Notes: generated from the letters alone by a model not told the origin. A stretch of 64,000 nucleotides of DNA from Bacillota bacterium (GCA_023445445.1 JAEXLD010000043.1:21120-85119), one strand, 5' to 3'. Positions 53,785 to 63,450 are shown, counted from the first letter of the stretch. Numbers and translations are program-made.

Positions 53785-54975
53785 TTAACTTCTTGTCAAA
53801 TATTCAATAGCCATTTCACATTGCATTGCTACTCCAAGAGGCAAACAATTTTCATCTATATCAAATAAATTACTATGAGCTGGATGAATAATATTTTTTT
53901 CTTTATTCCCTGAACCTAAGAAATAGAACACTCCTGGTCTTTCATTTGCAAAATAAGCAAAGCTTTCTACTCCCATCTTAGGATACTTTTGAAGTAATAC
54001 ATTTTCTTTTCCTAAAACTTTTTCTGCTCCAATTTTAAATAACTCTACCATATTCCCATCATTATATAAATTAGGATAAGATTCTTCTATATCTATATCA
54101 GCAGAAGCTCTAGAAGACTTACATATACCTTCTACTATTTCTATTAGTCTTTCCTTTGCAAATGCTCTATCTTCTTTACTCATAGTTCTAATAACACCAC
54201 TTATTATAACCTCTTCTGGTATAATATTTTGGGCTGTACCACCATGAATACTACCAACAGTTATAACAGCAGGATTAGCTGTATTTATTTCTCTACTTAC
54301 TATTGTTTGAAGGGCTAGAACAATATGACTAGCAATAACTACTGGATCTACTGTAGTATGAGGATAAGCTCCATGTCCACCTGCCCCTTTTATTTTTATT
54401 GTAAAGGGATTGGATGCTGCATTTACTACTCCATCCTTTAACATTATAGTTCCACATTCTAAATTTTCTTCTACATGAAGGCCACAAACACAATCTACTC
54501 TTGGATTTTCTAATACTCCCTCTTCAATCATAAATCTAGCGCCACCTATAGTTTCTTCTGCTGGCTCAAATAATAGTTTTACATTTCCACTGAATAAGTG
54601 CCTGTTTTTATTTAATAACTTAGCAGCTCCTAGTAAAATAGTAGTATGTCCATCATGACCACATGCATGCATTTTTCCTTCTACTTTTGAAGAATATTCG
54701 CATACCTTCTTATCTAAAAGAGGTAGACCATCAATATCTCCTCTTAAAGCTATAGTTTTTATATTTTCACTATTACTTTCTTTAGTTCCTCTAATAATTC
54801 CACAGACCCCAGTTTTAGCTACTTCTATAAACTCTATTCCTTCTTTTCTTAAAAAGTTTTTTATGAACTTAGAAGTTTCATATTCTTCCATACCTAGCTC
54901 TGGATACTGATGTAAAGTTCTTCTTATATTAATTAACTCACTTTTTATGCTTATTGCTTCGTCTTTAAAATTCAT
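53785..54975 (-). CDS. M20 family metallopeptidase/amidohydrolase
   Basis: A 396-residue enzyme of the M20D (hippurate hydrolase/IAA-amino acid hydrolase-like) group. Metal ligands are in MHACGHDGHTT and EPAEETIGG, and GDIDGLPL and GVESFAYF are conserved. A dimerisation domain sits at about 180-300. It removes N-acyl groups from amino acids or short peptides. AAGGGGG precedes the ATG. It stands alone between longer genes. Confidence 0.92.
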   Translation of the reverse strand: MNFKDEAISIKSELINIRRTLHQYPELGMEEYETSKFIKNFLRKEGIEFIEVAKTGVCGIIRGTKESNSENIKTIALRGDIDGLPLLDKKVCEYSSKVEGKMHACGHDGHTTILLGAAKLLNKNRHLFSGNVKLLFEPAEETIGGARFMIEEGVLENPRVDCVCGLHVEENLECGTIMLKDGVVNAASNPFTIKIKGAGGHGAYPHTTVDPVVIASHIVLALQTIVSREINTANPAVITVGSIHGGTAQNIIPEEVIISGVIRTMSKEDRAFAKERLIEIVEGICKSSRASADIDIEESYPNLYNDGNMVELFKIGAEKVLGKENVLLQKYPKMGVESFAYFANERPGVFYFLGSGNKEKNIIHPAHSNLFDIDENCLPLGVAMQCEMAIEYLTRS

Positions 54976-55012
54976 AATATTGCCCCCTTAATTGTATTTT
55001 TATGTATATTAT

Positions 55013-56974
55013 CTATGTCCAGAAAACTTCAATACTGTCCCCATCTTTTAGCTTTTCTGTATAACCTACTTTATTTCCATTTAACATTAGGTTAATTGTT
55101 CCCTTTGCTTCTTTTAAATCAAAAGAAACATAATTGAAAATATCAACAAATATGTAATCTTTCTTACCATTCATTTTTATCTTTGAATCATTAAAGCTTA
55201 CTTCTATTTCAGTAGTATCTTTTATTACTTCCTCTTGATTATTGGAATCTTCATAGGTAGTTAAATTATCATTTTCATTAATAATATAATTATCACTTAT
55301 AGCTACTAAATCCTTTTTAATATTTACTTCCTTATTAATTATATATCTTTTTAAATCCCCAATAGTTTTAGGAAGAATTATATTAATATCATCATTTTCC
55401 TTTATAAAATAATCTAAGCCTTCTTTATTCTCATTAACTAAAATAATTGGTTCCAAATTTATTATTTTATTATCAAGATAAAAACTCTTGCTGTTAAATC
55501 CTTTTATTTCCTCAATAATTTTAGGATTTGCATCCTTTCCTGAAATAGCATATATTATTTCAATATTATCACCTGATTTAACTGTCTTATCTAAGCTTTC
55601 TATACTTCCATTAACTTTAATCTTTGGACTTCTTCCTCTCTCTCCAAAGGATATTCTTTTTACCCCGTTTAATGTATATCTTAAATTCTTCCCATTCCTT
55701 GCAATTAACATATTAGGATTAATTCCAGACTGAATTATAACATCCATAACACTATGACTATGAGAATTAAATAAAGTAACTTCTGAACCATTTAAAGTAA
55801 CTTCAATAAAATCATTGTTACCATTTTTTACAGATATTAATGCTATACCTATTACAGTTACCCCTGCTGAGCCCAAATTATTATCGCTAATACAATTCTC
55901 TATAGCCTTTCTATCCTTAATTGCTATTCTTTGAACTGGTATATTCATTATCTCACTTAATTCATTTATAAGTCCTGGAGTGTGAGCTCCTCCCCCTACT
56001 AAAAATAATGCGCTAGGAGACTTATTAGCATTTAGTTCAATTATCTTACTCCCTATTGATTCAGCTATCTTTTTTACTATTGGTTTAATACTTTTTAATA
56101 TATTTTCTGACTTTATAGTATTTTCAAAGCCTATTACATCTGTATATGTTATTTCATCCTTTATTAATAAATTTCTTTTTATATATTCAGCAGTATTAAA
56201 ATCTACTAAGCATTCTTGAGCTATTGCCTCTGTTACTTCATCACCTGCAAGCGGCACCATTCCATAAGATGATATACTGTCCTTAGAACTTATTGCTATA
56301 TCTGATGTACCTGCTCCAATATCCACTAAAGCTATATTTAAAAGTCTTAGTTTTTGTGGCACTACAGCTTCAATAGCTGCAATTGGTTCTAAAGTTAAGT
56401 TGTTAACTCTTAATCCTACCTTACTCATTACTGAATATAGGGAATCCACTACTGATCGTGGTAAAAATGTGGCTATAGTTTCCACTTTTACTTCTTCACC
56501 TTTATGCCCAACTAAATTAGAAATAACAAAACCATTTAAAAAGTAATTTTTAACGGAATATCCTACACAGTAAAGTTTTCCTTCTGTAGTTTTATTTATT
56601 TCATTTTCAGCAGCCTTTAAAGAAATTAATTCTAAATTTTTTATATCTTCTTTAGTTATCTCATCATCTGCATTTAAATTTATTATACCTTCAGCATTTA
56701 CTGTTTTTAGAAATCTTCCTGCTGCTGCAATAGATACTTCTTTAAGTTTAATTCCTAATTCAGTTTCAATGTCATCTACTATTGTTTTTACACCTTTTGC
56801 AACTAAATCTATATCATGAATTTGTCCATCTATCATTGCTCTTTCTTCATGCTCTAAGTATTTTTCACATATTACTTTAAATTTATTGTCTTCAACTATT
56901 CCAACAGTTCCTATTAGCGATCTCGTTCCCACATCTAGTGCAAATTTAACCTTACTTAAATTTACATTTTCCAT
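55013..56974 (-). CDS. FtsA-like actin-fold protein with long C-terminal extension
   Basis: A 653-residue protein. Residues 1-370 are an FtsA/PilM-type actin fold: phosphate 1 FALDVGTRSLIGTVGI, phosphate 2 LVDIGAGTSDIAI, adenosine motif LFLVGGGAHTPGL. Residues 385-653 form an extension with repeated endings of the form K-x-G-D-x-I-E-I (TVKSGDNIEIIYA, IKENDDINIILP, LKDGDSIEVFW), suggesting three small beta-grasp-like domains. Typical FtsA has ~420 residues and an amphipathic tail, which is not seen here. It is probably a clostridial relative of FtsA with a separate role. TGAGGTG precedes the ATG. Confidence 0.85.
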   Translation of the reverse strand: MENVNLSKVKFALDVGTRSLIGTVGIVEDNKFKVICEKYLEHEERAMIDGQIHDIDLVAKGVKTIVDDIETELGIKLKEVSIAAAGRFLKTVNAEGIINLNADDEITKEDIKNLELISLKAAENEINKTTEGKLYCVGYSVKNYFLNGFVISNLVGHKGEEVKVETIATFLPRSVVDSLYSVMSKVGLRVNNLTLEPIAAIEAVVPQKLRLLNIALVDIGAGTSDIAISSKDSISSYGMVPLAGDEVTEAIAQECLVDFNTAEYIKRNLLIKDEITYTDVIGFENTIKSENILKSIKPIVKKIAESIGSKIIELNANKSPSALFLVGGGAHTPGLINELSEIMNIPVQRIAIKDRKAIENCISDNNLGSAGVTVIGIALISVKNGNNDFIEVTLNGSEVTLFNSHSHSVMDVIIQSGINPNMLIARNGKNLRYTLNGVKRISFGERGRSPKIKVNGSIESLDKTVKSGDNIEIIYAISGKDANPKIIEEIKGFNSKSFYLDNKIINLEPIILVNENKEGLDYFIKENDDINIILPKTIGDLKRYIINKEVNIKKDLVAISDNYIINENDNLTTYEDSNNQEEVIKDTTEIEVSFNDSKIKMNGKKDYIFVDIFNYVSFDLKEAKGTINLMLNGNKVGYTEKLKDGDSIEVFWT

Positions 56975-57068
56975 TTAATACACCTCATAATCTATAATAT
57001 AGCTTACTTTCTCCTTTTATTGCCATAATAAAATTATACAGCCTAATATCTAATTAGTGAACAATTAC

Positions 57069-59063
57069 TTACTTATTATTTATTAGAATAAGATTATTAT
57101 CCATTAATACTTTAATAGAAAAGCTCTTATTTACTGTGTCTCCAAAATCTATTTTTATAAGATCCTTATTTATTTCTATAACTCTTCCACTTCCATAAGC
57201 CTTATGAGTTATTATATCATTAACCTTTATTCCATAGTCTTCATTACTCTCTATTTCCTTAAACTTTCCTTCTATAACAAACCTAGAAGCTTCTTTAAAT
57301 TTTCCCCTTTGAGTTTTAGGAGAAAATATATATAAATTATCTATAGCTCTAGTTATTCCTACATAAAATAATCTTCTTTCTTCCTCTATGTTTTCTTCCA
57401 TGGATGATCTATGTGGAATTGTTTCTTCATTTGCATTAACTAAAAACACATTTTTAAACTCCATTCCTTTAACTCCATGAATAGTGCTTAAAATAACGCC
57501 TTCTTTTATATCCTTGCTTTCTTCTATACTTTCCTTAACTCTTTCAACATGAGAGAATAATTCTATTATAGTCTTAAGACCATCAGCTGCACTTTTAAAT
57601 TCTTCAACTATATCTTCTAAATCATCAATACTTTGATTATATCTTTCTGAGTACTCTTTTAAGTAATCTATATATCCTAGTTCTGTTATAATGTATTGTA
57701 TGGCTGATGATAATGATAGCTTATTTAAGTGAATAATATCCCTTCTTAATTCATCTAACTTCTTAGCCTGATAAGGTGGAGTATCCTTTTTTTCAATTAA
57801 AATATCAAAAGGACACTTATCTTCTCTATAGGATCTTAAGTATTCTAAGTTGCTCTTACTAACATATCTAAATGGTTTATTTATTATATGTAAAAAACTT
57901 TCTCTATCTTTAATATTAATAGCTAACTTTAAATAGGCTAAAATATCTTTAGCTATAAAGTGCTCAAAGAAGTTATATCCTTTATCTAAAAGGACAAATG
58001 GAATTCTTCTTCTTGTAAATGTGTCAATAAGACTTCTAGCCTCCATATTAGTCCTATATAGCACTGCATTTTCACTTACATTATATATAGACTTTTCAAC
58101 TATGTTAGCTATCTCTTCACCTTGATTTCTTTCATCATAAGGAGATGAAAATTTTATAATTCCATTAGTCTTTTTATAAGAATTAATTTCCTTATTATTT
58201 CTCTTTAAATTATTTTTGATAACATCCTTAGAGGCTTCCACAATATTTTCATTACTTCTATAGTTAATAGATAAGTAAATTTTTTCTCCACCATTGAAAA
58301 TTTCTTTAAAGGTTACCATATACTCTGGCTTAGAGCCTCTGAAACTATATATGCACTGATCTTCATCTCCCACTGCAAATAAAGAATTATTTTTATTCAT
58401 CATCATTAAAAAGGTTATTTGTAATTCATCACAATCTTGAAATTCATCTACAAGAACATATTTAAACAAAGATAAATATTTATTTAAAAGATTTTCATCC
58501 TCTTTAAATAATGTAATTACCTTAATTGATAAATCATCAAAATCCCAAAGTTGATTCTTATTTTTGTACTCTTCATACTTTTCTAAAGCTTCTACAAAAA
58601 TGTCCTTGGACAAAGAAGGCTTAAAATCATCAATATTTTTTAAAGAAGTTTTAAAAAGTGAAATATTATTAAGAACTTCCTTAATTTTATCTTCACTAAC
58701 TTCATCAGAATACTTTGTCAAAACAGACTTAATAATTCTATGAGCAACTCCTCCTTGAATTATAGATATATTATAGCCCTCTCTTAATAAAATTTTATAG
58801 AACAAGCCATGAAAAGTTCCAAAAAAGGGTGCAACATCTCTATTAAATACATTTTTATACCTGGTTCTCATATTATCTGCTGCTGCCCTTGTAAAAGTAA
58901 TTACTATTATATTTCCTACCTTAACCTTTAACTTAGTAACTAAATAATTTACTCTGTTAATAATTACTGTGGTTTTTCCTGAACCTGGCGCAGCTACAAC
59001 TAATACATTTTTTTCATTTATATAAACAGCTTTTTCTTGATATTTATCTAAATTAACCTTCAT
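57069..59063 (-). CDS. UvrD/PcrA family ATP-dependent helicase
   Basis: A 664-residue superfamily 1A helicase: motif I APGSGKTT (25-32), motif II LVDEFQDCDE, motif III GDEDQCIYSFRGS, motif IV INYRSNENIV, motif V LSTIHGVKGMEFKNVFL, motif VI ERRLFYVGITRA. The C-terminus (VNDIITHKAYGSGRVIEIN) resembles the Tudor-like tail of PcrA that contacts RNA polymerase. It is somewhat shorter than PcrA. It probably unwinds DNA in repair. AAAGGAG precedes the ATG. Confidence 0.93.
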   Translation of the reverse strand: MKVNLDKYQEKAVYINEKNVLVVAAPGSGKTTVIINRVNYLVTKLKVKVGNIIVITFTRAAADNMRTRYKNVFNRDVAPFFGTFHGLFYKILLREGYNISIIQGGVAHRIIKSVLTKYSDEVSEDKIKEVLNNISLFKTSLKNIDDFKPSLSKDIFVEALEKYEEYKNKNQLWDFDDLSIKVITLFKEDENLLNKYLSLFKYVLVDEFQDCDELQITFLMMMNKNNSLFAVGDEDQCIYSFRGSKPEYMVTFKEIFNGGEKIYLSINYRSNENIVEASKDVIKNNLKRNNKEINSYKKTNGIIKFSSPYDERNQGEEIANIVEKSIYNVSENAVLYRTNMEARSLIDTFTRRRIPFVLLDKGYNFFEHFIAKDILAYLKLAINIKDRESFLHIINKPFRYVSKSNLEYLRSYREDKCPFDILIEKKDTPPYQAKKLDELRRDIIHLNKLSLSSAIQYIITELGYIDYLKEYSERYNQSIDDLEDIVEEFKSAADGLKTIIELFSHVERVKESIEESKDIKEGVILSTIHGVKGMEFKNVFLVNANEETIPHRSSMEENIEEERRLFYVGITRAIDNLYIFSPKTQRGKFKEASRFVIEGKFKEIESNEDYGIKVNDIITHKAYGSGRVIEINKDLIKIDFGDTVNKSFSIKVLMDNNLILINNK

Positions 59064-59116
59064 CTTATCTCCTTTTACTATTTATTATTGACTTTTTTAT
59101 ACTACAAATAACTATA

Positions 59117-59145
59117 TTGTAATAATTTATTTATAGAGGTACAAT
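59117..59145 (+). promoter_or_regulatory. Promoter of nicotinate phosphoribosyltransferase gene
   Basis: -35 TTGTAA (59117-59122), 17-base spacer, -10 TACAAT (59140-59145), about 60 bases before the gene start. Confidence 0.62.
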
Positions 59146-59204
59146 AGGAATATGTTTCAATATTAATTTCTTTAGTATATTAATATTTAAAAAAGGAGAA
59201 GTAT

Positions 59205-60671
59205 ATGGAAAACTTAATCAGATTTGATGTTACTAATGAACGTAATTTAACCATGTTGGTAGACTTTTATGAACTAACTATGGCAAATGGCTATTTTAAC
59301 AAAGAAATTCAAAATAAAATAGCGTATTTTGATATGTATTTCAGAAGGGTTCCAGATGGTGGTGGATACTGTATTATGGCAGGAGTTGACCAATTAATTC
59401 AGTATTTAAACAACTTAAACTTTACTGATTCTGATATAGAGTATTTAAGAGGCAAAAATATTTTTTCAGAGGACTTTTTAACTTATCTAAAAAACTTTAA
59501 ATTTGAATGTGATGTTTGGGCTATTCCAGAAGGAAATTTTGTTTTTCCAAATCAACCACTAGTAATAGTAAGAGGCCCTGTTGTTCAAGCGCAATTCATA
59601 GAAACTATGATTCTTCTTACAATAAATCACCAAACTCTAATTGCAACTAAAGCTAATAGAATATGTAGAGCTGCTGACGGAAGGACTGTAATGGAATTTG
59701 GTTCACGTAGAGCCCAAGGATACGATGGTGCTATATACGGTGCCAGAGCCTCTATAATTGGTGGTTGTAATTCAACTGCTTGTACTATAGCTGATAAATA
59801 TTTTAATGTTCCAGCAGTAGGTACTATGGCTCATAGTTGGGTTCAATTATTCGATACTGAATATGAAGCATTTAAAGCATGGGCAGAAGTTTATCCAGAT
59901 AATTGTTCATTATTAATAGACACATATAACGTTTTAAAATTTGGATTACCAAATGCAATAAAAGTATTTGATGAAATTTTAAAACCACTAGGCAAAAGAC
60001 CTACTGGTATAAGAATAGATTCAGGAGACATCACTTATTTAACTAAAAAATGCAGAAAAATTCTAGATGCAGCTGGATATAAAGATTGTAAGATAATAGT
60101 ATCTAACTCCTTAGATGAACATATAATAAGAGATGTTTTAAGTCAAGGTGCTTGTATAGATGCCTTTGGAGTTGGTGAAAGATTAATTACTGCAAAATCT
60201 GAGCCTGTTTTTGGAGGAGTTTATAAGCTTGTAGCTGTTGAAAAGGATAATGGAATATTACCTAAGATAAAAATCAGTGAAAATACAGAAAAAATAACTA
60301 ATCCTGGATTTAAGAAAATATATAGAATTTATGATAAGGATACAGATAATGCTATAGCTGATCTTATTGCTTTAAACAATGAAACTATTGATGAATCTAA
60401 ACCACTTGAAATATTCCATCCAATTGAAACTTGGAAAAGAAAAACTGTAACTAATTATTATGTTAAAGATTTAATGGTTAAAATATTTGACAAAGGTCAG
60501 CAAGTTTATGAAAGCCCTTCTGTATTAGAAATTAAGGAGTTTTCTAAAAATGAAGCTTTAAGAATGTGGCCTGAAATATTAAGATTTGAAAATCCACATA
60601 CTTATTATGTAGATTTATCTGAAAACTTATGGAAATTAAAACAAGAATTACTTCATAATTGCATAAAATAA
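59205..60671 (+). CDS. pncB: Nicotinate phosphoribosyltransferase
   Basis: A 488-residue NAPRTase of the type II-like clostridial form. DFYELTMANGYF at the start, FGSRRAQGYDGAIYGARASI and the catalytic-histidine motif GTMAHSWVQ are diagnostic, and RIDSGDI binds phosphoribosyl pyrophosphate. It makes NaMN in the NAD salvage route. AAAGGAG precedes the ATG. It has its own promoter and terminator. The catalytic His lies at about residue 209. Confidence 0.96.
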   Translation: MENLIRFDVTNERNLTMLVDFYELTMANGYFNKEIQNKIAYFDMYFRRVPDGGGYCIMAGVDQLIQYLNNLNFTDSDIEYLRGKNIFSEDFLTYLKNFKFECDVWAIPEGNFVFPNQPLVIVRGPVVQAQFIETMILLTINHQTLIATKANRICRAADGRTVMEFGSRRAQGYDGAIYGARASIIGGCNSTACTIADKYFNVPAVGTMAHSWVQLFDTEYEAFKAWAEVYPDNCSLLIDTYNVLKFGLPNAIKVFDEILKPLGKRPTGIRIDSGDITYLTKKCRKILDAAGYKDCKIIVSNSLDEHIIRDVLSQGACIDAFGVGERLITAKSEPVFGGVYKLVAVEKDNGILPKIKISENTEKITNPGFKKIYRIYDKDTDNAIADLIALNNETIDESKPLEIFHPIETWKRKTVTNYYVKDLMVKIFDKGQQVYESPSVLEIKEFSKNEALRMWPEILRFENPHTYYVDLSENLWKLKQELLHNCIK

Positions 60672-60699
60672 GGAGCTTTAAAAGCTCCTTATTTTTTTG
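60668..60699 (+). terminator. Intrinsic terminator of pncB
   Basis: AAGGAGCTTT pairs with AAAGCTCCTT and is followed by ATTTTTTTG. The hairpin begins at the pncB stop codon. Confidence 0.88.
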
Positions 60700-60713
60700 T
60701 ATGTTTATATGTT

Positions 60714-60935
60714 TTAATAATTAATAACCCTATTATCTTCATCATAGCTTGAATATCTTTCTTGAGAATAAAATAAATCATCATTTAAGTTTTCCCCAAA
60801 AGAAAGCTTAGAACTTGATGCTAAAAACTCATTAAAAGGACATAAATCATTCTCATTACCTGCAGTATGCATTGGGCAATCGCTATAACAATTGACCCTT
60901 TCTTTGTTTGTTGACCAAAAAGGACACTTACTCAT
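60714..60935 (-). CDS. Small Cys-containing protein, possible metal binder
   Basis: A 73-residue protein with four cysteines arranged C-P-F-W, V-N-C-Y-S-D-C-P and L-C-P-F within the first 33 residues. The spacing could hold a zinc or Fe-S site. The rest is acidic and Ser/Tyr-rich. I do not recognise a family. GGAGGGAAGAG precedes the ATG at 60935; the in-frame start at 60956 lies before that site. It is convergent with pncB. Confidence 0.7.
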   Translation of the reverse strand: MSKCPFWSTNKERVNCYSDCPMHTAGNENDLCPFNEFLASSSKLSFGENLNDDLFYSQERYSSYDEDNRVINY

Positions 60936-61051
60936 ACTCTTCCCTCCAAACCCCAATAGTTGAAAACGAAATCACAATTTTCTTATATTATAGTATATAT
61001 TCTTGTTAAAATAAAGTATTATATCCATACTTTTGTAAGACAAATATCGAC

Positions 61052-62254
61052 TTAATTATCTATATTGCTACACCATTCTATAGATTTAGAATATAATGTC
61101 CACAATAATCCTTCACTTACACCAATTTTTTTTCGTATTTTAGTTATTTTTTCACTTTCCATATTCTCATAAGCTAAGGCTAAGTCTAAAATATCTCTAA
61201 ATATATTCTTTTCTCCCAATAATGCACTTTTTATTCCATAATTTAATGGCAACTCTTCAACTACATAATTAATATCTTTTTCAATCATTAAATGTATATT
61301 AGAAAATAATCCTACCATAAATGCTGATGATGGCTCTTCACAATATATTACATTAGCAATTTCCTCGCAAAACTTAGCTCTTATAATTATAGTGTTAGCA
61401 TATCCAGCATTTGCAGATGCCATTTCTGCTACAGATAATATAGATAACCACTTTCTAAGTTCTTCTCTTCCAATTAACATTATTGCTTGTTTAATTGATT
61501 TTATTTCTTGAAGAAAATTAAAATAAGATGAATTGATAAATTTCAAGAATTTATATGTTAATGCAATATCTGTTTTTATTATATATTCAACCTTGTCCAC
61601 ATCATAATCTTCTTTAATAAGCTCTACTAGTAACATAAAAATACTAGTATTTTTCACCGCTATGTCTTTTCCTAAAAATATGGATGGTTTACTATAATAA
61701 TATCCTTGAAAAAAAGAACACCCTAATTCTTTTGCTTCATCTAAGTCTTCATTAGTCTCAATTTTTTCTGCTAGCATATGTATATTATATTTATTGCATA
61801 CATAAGCAATATCTTGTCTTGACTTCTTTGTTGATAACATAAAGTCAATTTTAACTATATCTATAGCCCCGATAAATTTTATCATATGCTCTAAATCTAC
61901 AACATCATCTAATGCTATATAATATCCAATTTGTTTTAAAAGTAATAATTTATTTATTATTTCTTTAGATGGATTAACAGTTTCTAAAACTTCTATTACA
62001 ACATTATCTTTTGGAAGTAATGTAGCAATGTCTTTCTTTATAAGTTCTTCAGGAAAATTAACAAAAGCCCTTTTCCTATCTGTTAATATATCTAAGCCAA
62101 ATGATGAAATGTTATCAATAACTTTATAAGTTGAATCTTCATCTTCAACTAAAGGATTATAGCTGTTTTCTAGTGAATTTCTATATAATAACTCATAAGC
62201 TACAACTTTACCATATTCATCATAAATTCCTTGTCTAGCTATAAAAATATCCAT
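61052..62254 (-). CDS. EAL-HDOD signalling protein (YuxH family)
   Basis: A 400-residue protein: an EAL-like domain at about 1-195 and an HDOD domain at about 200-395. Active-site positions are partly kept: ELL replaces EAL, FVNFPEE has the Asn, EVLET, ALDDV and VKIDF have acidic residues, and SFFQGYYYSKP closes the domain. The DDFGTG loop is changed to DDVVDL, so cyclic di-GMP hydrolysis is doubtful and a binding role is possible. GAAGGAATAG precedes the ATG. Confidence 0.88.
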   Translation of the reverse strand: MDIFIARQGIYDEYGKVVAYELLYRNSLENSYNPLVEDEDSTYKVIDNISSFGLDILTDRKRAFVNFPEELIKKDIATLLPKDNVVIEVLETVNPSKEIINKLLLLKQIGYYIALDDVVDLEHMIKFIGAIDIVKIDFMLSTKKSRQDIAYVCNKYNIHMLAEKIETNEDLDEAKELGCSFFQGYYYSKPSIFLGKDIAVKNTSIFMLLVELIKEDYDVDKVEYIIKTDIALTYKFLKFINSSYFNFLQEIKSIKQAIMLIGREELRKWLSILSVAEMASANAGYANTIIIRAKFCEEIANVIYCEEPSSAFMVGLFSNIHLMIEKDINYVVEELPLNYGIKSALLGEKNIFRDILDLALAYENMESEKITKIRKKIGVSEGLLWTLYSKSIEWCSNIDN

Positions 62255-62330
62255 ATTCTATTCCTTCATTAATTAATATACGTCTATTATAAACTAATTT
62301 GGGTAAATATAGAATATTTTTTTAGTTTAA

Positions 62331-62360
62331 AAATAAAAGAGGATAAATCCTCTTTTATTT
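62331..62360 (-). terminator. Terminator hairpin after the unknown gene at 62361
   Basis: AAATAAAAGAGGA pairs with TCCTCTTTTATTT (13 bp). It begins directly after the stop codon and is AU-rich at its base, with TTTAAAC following. Confidence 0.72.
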
Positions 62361-62693
62361 TTATTTCTTAAAATGAATACTGTTTTTAACTACAGATATA
62401 TTTATTATTTCATTAGTAAATGCTTTAAGAAGAGCCTTTTCCAAAACCTTTTCATGATCAAAATTTGCTATATCTCTGCATTCTGCAAATACTTTATTTA
62501 ATTCTCCATCTAAATTTCTATATGTTAATGTTACATATGGTTTATCATATTCTACCTTAACTATTTTTAATCCCCAAGTAATTTGCGCATAATCCCCATC
62601 AGATGTTAACTTAGTTAACTCTCTTATTTTTTCTTTTTCCTCTGAAGGATCGCTAATTACTATTAATTCATCTCCAACTTTGTATTTTCCCAT
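62361..62693 (-). CDS. Unknown 110-residue protein downstream of a Rex box
   Basis: A soluble mixed alpha/beta protein with no recognised family. Segments: YKVGDELIVISDPSEEKEK near the start, a beta stretch ITWGLKIVKVEYDKPYVTLT, and a C-terminal helix around HEKVLEKALLKAFTNEI. AAGGAGG precedes the ATG. Upstream lie an 11-bp inverted repeat overlapping a TATAAT and, 20 bases beyond, a perfect Rex-box sequence, so expression may respond to NADH/NAD+ balance. Confidence 0.65.
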   Translation of the reverse strand: MGKYKVGDELIVISDPSEEKEKIRELTKLTSDGDYAQITWGLKIVKVEYDKPYVTLTYRNLDGELNKVFAECRDIANFDHEKVLEKALLKAFTNEIINISVVKNSIHFKK

Positions 62694-62742
62694 ATAAATT
62701 CCTCCTTAAATAAATAAATTCTATCTTTAGTATATATTATTC

Positions 62743-62770
62743 CACTAAATTATGATATTATAATTTAGTG
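62743..62770. promoter_or_regulatory. 11-bp inverted repeat upstream of the unknown gene
   Basis: CACTAAATTAT, a 6-base spacer, ATAATTTAGTG. It overlaps a candidate -10 (TATAAT on the minus strand) for the gene at 62361-62693 and looks like an operator. Confidence 0.5.
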
Positions 62771-62788
62771 TATTTTAATATAGCGTTT

Positions 62789-62806
62789 TTGTTAATTTAT
62801 TAACAA
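62789..62806. promoter_or_regulatory. Rex-binding site
   Basis: TTGTTAATTTATTAACAA, an exact match to the Rex consensus TTGTTAANNNNTTAACAA for the NADH-sensing repressor. It lies 96 bases before the minus-strand unknown gene and 124 bases upstream of the perR -35. Confidence 0.72.
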
Positions 62807-62929
62807 CTGTATTTTAATGATATCATAATAATTATTTTATTACAATATTATTAGAATTATTAAAAAATTTCAAGATATTTTTTTAATAATAATATTTATT
62901 TATTAGAAATTATTACTAAGAAATAAAAG

Positions 62930-62958
62930 TTGACACTTAGTGTTATATATTATATAAT
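62930..62958 (+). promoter_or_regulatory. Consensus promoter of perR
   Basis: -35 TTGACA (62930-62935), 17-base spacer, -10 TATAAT (62953-62958), a full consensus match. The surrounding AT-rich dyad could hold a PerR autoregulatory site. Confidence 0.85.
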
Positions 62959-62988
62959 ATTAATACTAATAGAAAAGGATGGTGTCTT

Positions 62989-63396
62989 ATGGAAAATATA
63001 ACTTCTATCTTCAGAGAAAAGAAATTAAAGCTTACTCCTCAAAGATTAGCAGTTTATAAATATTTAATGAGTACAAATGAACATCCTTCTGCAGAAATTA
63101 TATACAAATCACTTCAACCTGAGTATCCTACTATGAGCTTGGCTACAGTCTACAAAGCCTTAAAAACTTTAGTGGAAGTTGGATTAGTTCAAGAAATTAA
63201 CGTTGGTGAAGGTAATTTTAGATATGATGCTAAAGAAGGCGACCACGCTCATATCCAATGTATAAACTGTAGTAAGGTTTCTGATTTAGAAAATTTATCA
63301 TTTTCTACTCTTAATCATGCTGCTGAGGAATGCTCAGAATTCAAAGTTTTATCAAACAGAGTTTTCTTTTACGGATTATGTAAAGATTGTAAATAA
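62989..63396 (+). CDS. perR: Peroxide-responsive repressor PerR
   Basis: A 135-residue Fur-family protein: winged helix at about 10-75, then a dimerisation domain. The structural zinc site is C91, C94, C131 and C134. The regulatory metal ligands of B. subtilis PerR (H37, D85, H91, H93, D104) are all found at a constant offset of five: H32, D80, H86, H88 and D99. The Asp at the last position separates PerR from Fur. It represses oxidative-stress genes and is inactivated by peroxide. AAAGGATGG precedes the ATG. Confidence 0.93.
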   Translation: MENITSIFREKKLKLTPQRLAVYKYLMSTNEHPSAEIIYKSLQPEYPTMSLATVYKALKTLVEVGLVQEINVGEGNFRYDAKEGDHAHIQCINCSKVSDLENLSFSTLNHAAEECSEFKVLSNRVFFYGLCKDCK

Positions 63397-63442
63397 AAAA
63401 AAGCAAGCTAAGATTTTTAATTATTTTTTAGCTTGTTTTTTT
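63395..63442 (+). terminator. Intrinsic terminator of perR
   Basis: AAAAAGCAAGCTA pairs with TAGCTTGTTTTT across an AT-rich loop, followed by a run of T. Confidence 0.82.
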
Positions 63443-63450
63443 ATTTTGAA

